Assembly: GCA_032718475.1 (NCBI GenBank)
Contig: JAUCBJ010000962.1
Coordinates: 1 to 20,572, forward strand
Direction: 5' to 3'
Length of the DNA: 20,572 bases
From: Nemertoderma westbladi
Taxonomy: Eukaryota; Xenacoelomorpha; Nemertodermatida; Nemertodermatidae
The notes beneath the pieces were generated by a model. That model saw only the letters and a program-made list of their open reading frames with translations, was not told where the DNA came from and searched no databases. Position 1 is the stretch's first letter; every line of letters begins with the position of its first letter. This document shows, one piece after another, positions 17,548 through 20,572 of the stretch. The translations under genes were made by a program, and so were the position numbers.

Positions 17548-17613
17548 GTTAGTTGAAGGAAAACGGTAAATTTCAAAGAATACTCGGTTAGTTGCAAAGA
17601 ATACCCGGTTAGG
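17534..17613. repeat. Three copies of a 21-bp unit spanning the exon 2 donor site
   Basis: GCAAAGAATACCCGGTTAGT occurs at 17534, in slightly altered form at about 17574 and again at about 17594. The last two are adjacent with a 21-bp period. Each copy repeats the exon end and the GTTAG donor. Confidence 0.85.
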
Positions 17614-18571
17614 CTTATACCATCAAAATTGAAATTTTTGAGCCAAGATCTAAAAAATGTCTAAAGTAACCCCCCCCCCCCCCCCCCCCCCAAGGGCCAT
17701 TTAAGTACTGTAGTAATATAGCCCGGGCCAGATAGCAGATAGTGTTAAACGTATATACCGGTAACTCAGGATTATGGTAGCAACTGAATATGAATCTCTT
17801 AATTCCGCATAAACACATACGGGTAGTAGAGTAAAATAAAGTATCACTTCGTCAAATCATTAAACGACACTATATTCCTAGATACTGTAGTTAATGATAA
17901 TTCCCCTAAATAATATAAATTTCTCATTATAATAATTGTCGTAATATTAATTTATCTCAGCATATCTATTATGTACCAATTACATTTGTCTATTAAATCC
18001 AAGACAGTAAGAAGCGAACGCTGTTAAGGTGGCCACCCATACTGTTTTATTTGAGATCCTCCGAAAGGGCCGCTATGTCTTCGGGGATTCAGATGGGAGT
18101 CCCGCTGGTTTAGGCAGGAGAATAAACCTAGCGTGATGGTTCTTAAAGAATAACCGGCCCCTCCAACCCCCAAGTCCAGTAGTAGCTTCATATCTACATC
18201 AGATAAAGAACGAATTTTACACTCCTTCATGAAACGAAACGAAAATTTAATTCAAAAATAAGGCACAGCACCCAAATACAAAATACATAATAAAGCACAT
18301 ATTATAAATAGCGCAGACGTGTTATTTGGGTGTATGATAATGTAGGTCAGTCGGAAAGCAAAGCTTGTAGGAAACTGACCAACAGCGCTACAGGAGGGGT
18401 GAGTGATGATTATAGGTTATTAAGCTAGTGATGAAACAAAACACCTGTTTAATTAGTTATTAGATTAGTTATTAGTACCGATAATAAATATAGAAAAATG
18501 TTGAGAATGAAAGATGTCCATAGCAGTGAAGATAATAGAATGATAGACGGCAAATTTTATATGTTAATTAT
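17614..18571. other. Presumed intron or intergenic sequence with a C22 tract
   Basis: No exon was recognised. A run of 22 C lies at 17670-17691. GGTCAGT...ACTGACC at about 18345-18379 is a 7-bp inverted repeat. The rest is AT-rich. If the PAN-domain gene continues to the right, its introns contain this stretch and the LINE relic beyond. Confidence 0.4.
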
Positions 18572-20030
18572 TTAATGTTCTGATAGTAGCCAAGATTTCA
18601 AAGCTCGGTTGAATTGATATTTCCTAGTTAAGATGCGTATATCGTATGGAATTTCTTCCAAATTATAGGGCCCTCCTGGTATTGAATCGAAAATTGGCCC
18701 CTAGCTGTATTGAATCTAGGAATGAAATATTTGTTACTTGTAGTTGAACGAGTACCGTATCTATGTACTGCATTGGAGAGTCTAAATAGACTAGATATAC
18801 CTACAGGAAGATTGTTAGAGCTAGCATCATACATTAGTTTACCTACATTATATTTATACAGTAGATTCACAGGTAAGACAGTAAGACAGTCTTATATATT
18901 AGAAAGGAGTGGGCCTTCCAGGCACTAAATGTTATTCCACGCACGTCGCACAATCTTATTTACTTGAGTTCTGATTTTAGAGATATATTTATTATAAGTA
19001 CAACCCCATAGTTCTATACCATAATTTAATTTACTATGTATTAGACTGAAGTAGATCGATTTTAATACAAATAATGGCAGGATGTGACGAATTTTAAAGA
19101 ATAATCCTGTTAACTTGTAGAGGTAAGAAAATATGTATTCGCAATGAGCTGTCCAACGTAATAATTTATCAACATAAAAAAATCAACCCAAATATTTAAC
19201 AACGTACTGTTTTTCGATAATTGTAATCCTAATTTTGACCTTTTTACCAAGAGTAGCGTTAATTACTTTCCAAAGTTTATCTGGCTTACCGTTGGAACAG
19301 CTGATCTCGTTAGAGTATTATAATTTTTCAGCTAAGCGCAAAGAAGCTGTAAGTACATTTTTATAAGATGTAAAAATATTTCTGTTGTACGGGCAAGGGT
19401 ACTTTAAGTATTGAGCGTATAATTTGTTCTTCTTAACTATACTTTTCAATAGCGCACTGGTGATCAATGGACTCCTAGGTGTATTGTTGTAACTTGACTT
19501 TCGTTTAGGTACATTTGCATTACATACTTCTTCAAAATCATTATAAAATTTTGTATAAGATTCTGAGGGAGACAGAGTTACGTCAACATCAATTGACTCA
19601 TCATCACTAATAAATTTTCATGATCCAATTTTTTATAGTTATAATGTCATAATGTTATTAGAAGGTTTATAGCACTTTTTGTAGTCCGTAAAGAATGAAA
19701 ATATTGGGTAGTGATCGGTACTTCCAATCTCCAGCTTGTGAGAAGTTCGAAGTAAAGTTACAATAAATATGGTCAATGCAGGTCTGAGAGTTTTTATCTA
19801 CACGAGTTGGTTGCTTAATTCGCTGCTGATAGCCGTGCCCATCTAATTTGTGGAGGAAGTCTACACTAGGTTTTTTCTTATTTAAAATATTAATATTAAA
19901 GTCGCCGCAGATTATGACATTAGAATTAGTATCGGTCAATTTTTTAAGGTTAGTATCCAAATTATTTGAAAAGGTCTCAAAATTATAAGAGCCAGGAATA
20001 TGAATTTCGATGGATGATGGACGGGATATT
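18572..20030 (-). pseudogene. Decayed CR1-like LINE copy lacking its RT catalytic core
   Basis: Read on the minus strand from about 20030. The endonuclease half has PSSIEIHIPGSYNFETF and VIICGDFNINIL, then RIKQPTRVDKNSQTCIDHIY; after a frameshift near 19735 it has the GSTDHYPIFSFF catalytic block. The linker follows (ITSALLKSIVKKNKLYAQYL near 19450, NGKPDKLWKVINATLG near 19260-19300). It then jumps near 19240 to the RT thumb (KYLG, KLTGLFFKIRHILP, YFSLIHSKLNYGIELWGCTY) and the tail (LLYKYNVGKLMYD, RYGTRS, LTRKYQFNRALKSWLL), ending at TAA 18572-18574. The palm motifs, including FADD, are absent, so an internal deletion removed the catalytic core. Stops and frameshifts are scattered. It is related to the intact LINE at the left edge but clearly diverged, and it is 5'-truncated at about 20030. 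Confidence 0.88.
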
Positions 20031-20572
20031 CTTTTTACTGGCGGTCCCCGATTGGTCGGCGGTCGACAGGAGCGGCATCTTATAGGCTACACACATCACT
20101 TTCCAACTATAATTGCTACTGCCGGTATACAGCTTCGGATACTCTGTCCAGACCAAGATTACCCCCCCCCCCCCCGCACCGTGGCTGCAACCCCGTGTAG
20201 AGCTAGAGTGATAATAACTATTCAAATAAACACAGGTACGGACGTAGGTAATATAATAATGATAAGGCATTAATACGTAACAGCATAATTCAGTCATCAG
20301 TGATGGAATGTCTAACGCAGTATGTGCAGTGCACAGCACATACCACATTTCAGCATACAGAATAATACACTACATTACCGGACCAGTACCAGAGTACTGC
20401 AGTACTGAAGTAGAAGTGCACTGGCTGGAACTTAAACTTTTCGAGTAACACATTGGCCATTTTTGAAAATACCACAATTTTCTAAACCTTGCGATGAAAT
20501 CAGTACATTCTAAAACCTCAGTAGCCAAGCTATACGCTACTTGTAATTTTGGTGCTCTTTTAGTGTCTAATA
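20031..20572. other. Gene-free right edge
   Basis: No coding sequence. A C14 tract lies at 20162-20175. A perfect 8-bp inverted repeat, GTATGTGC...GCACATAC, occupies 20320-20327 and 20336-20343 with an 8-nt loop. Small palindromes (AGTACTGCAGTACT near 20393) follow. Confidence 0.45.

Noticed and set aside
18024-18230. Minus-strand 68-codon ORF
   Set aside because: No domain, no codon pattern and no splice support.

Overview
This is a nuclear window from an animal, most likely a marine invertebrate. The evidence is a spliceosomal gene with a secreted PAN/apple-type domain (GT-AG intron, TACTAAT branch-like site), two LINE families with animal-type reverse transcriptases, a BEL/Pao retrotransposon remnant, an AT-rich background and long homopolymeric G/C tracts. 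I see no prokaryotic operon, tRNA or rRNA. The species cannot be named from the sequence.

Layout. Positions 1-3957 hold an apparently intact minus-strand LINE: one 1124-codon ORF with a PHD-like finger, an APE-type endonuclease and a reverse transcriptase, and an (AATTG)n-like 3' tail at the window edge. It abuts a plus-strand BEL/Pao fragment at about 3958-4798 (integrase core plus the domain that follows it, broken by a frameshift). From about 5200 to 8900 lies a GC-richer, CpG-richer unit that I cannot assign to a known family. It has a long gag-like open region (5560-7652, broken by stops and frame changes), a 333-residue protein with three CCHC zinc knuckles (7627-8628), no visible polymerase, and a 3' flank full of short repeats. 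Four hairpins run through this unit. They share a 17-nt core, CAAACCYGYRGGTTTGG, but have different outer arms that stay self-complementary. This is the most unusual signal in the window.

Positions 8640-13000 have no convincing gene. They hold tandem repeats, a promoter-like CCAAT/TATA cluster near 9690-9790, a short LINE remnant (11326-11690, minus) and a dispersed 10-mer array (CAAACTCTAC in both orientations, 12063-12853). Positions 13001-14630 (minus) look like a decayed, coiled-coil, gag-like gene with an 11-residue repeat. A 73-codon ORF of unknown function sits at 14999-15220.

The only convincing host gene is at 17015-17547 (plus): two exons giving a signal peptide and a PAN/apple-like domain, presumably continuing in exons beyond what I can identify. 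Its second donor site lies in a small tandem duplication. The right end (18572 to about 20030, minus) is a second, older LINE copy that has lost its catalytic reverse transcriptase core by internal deletion.

Overall, most of the window is mobile-element derived. The elements do not obviously cooperate, except that the hairpins, the gag-like region and the zinc-knuckle ORF seem to belong to one unit.
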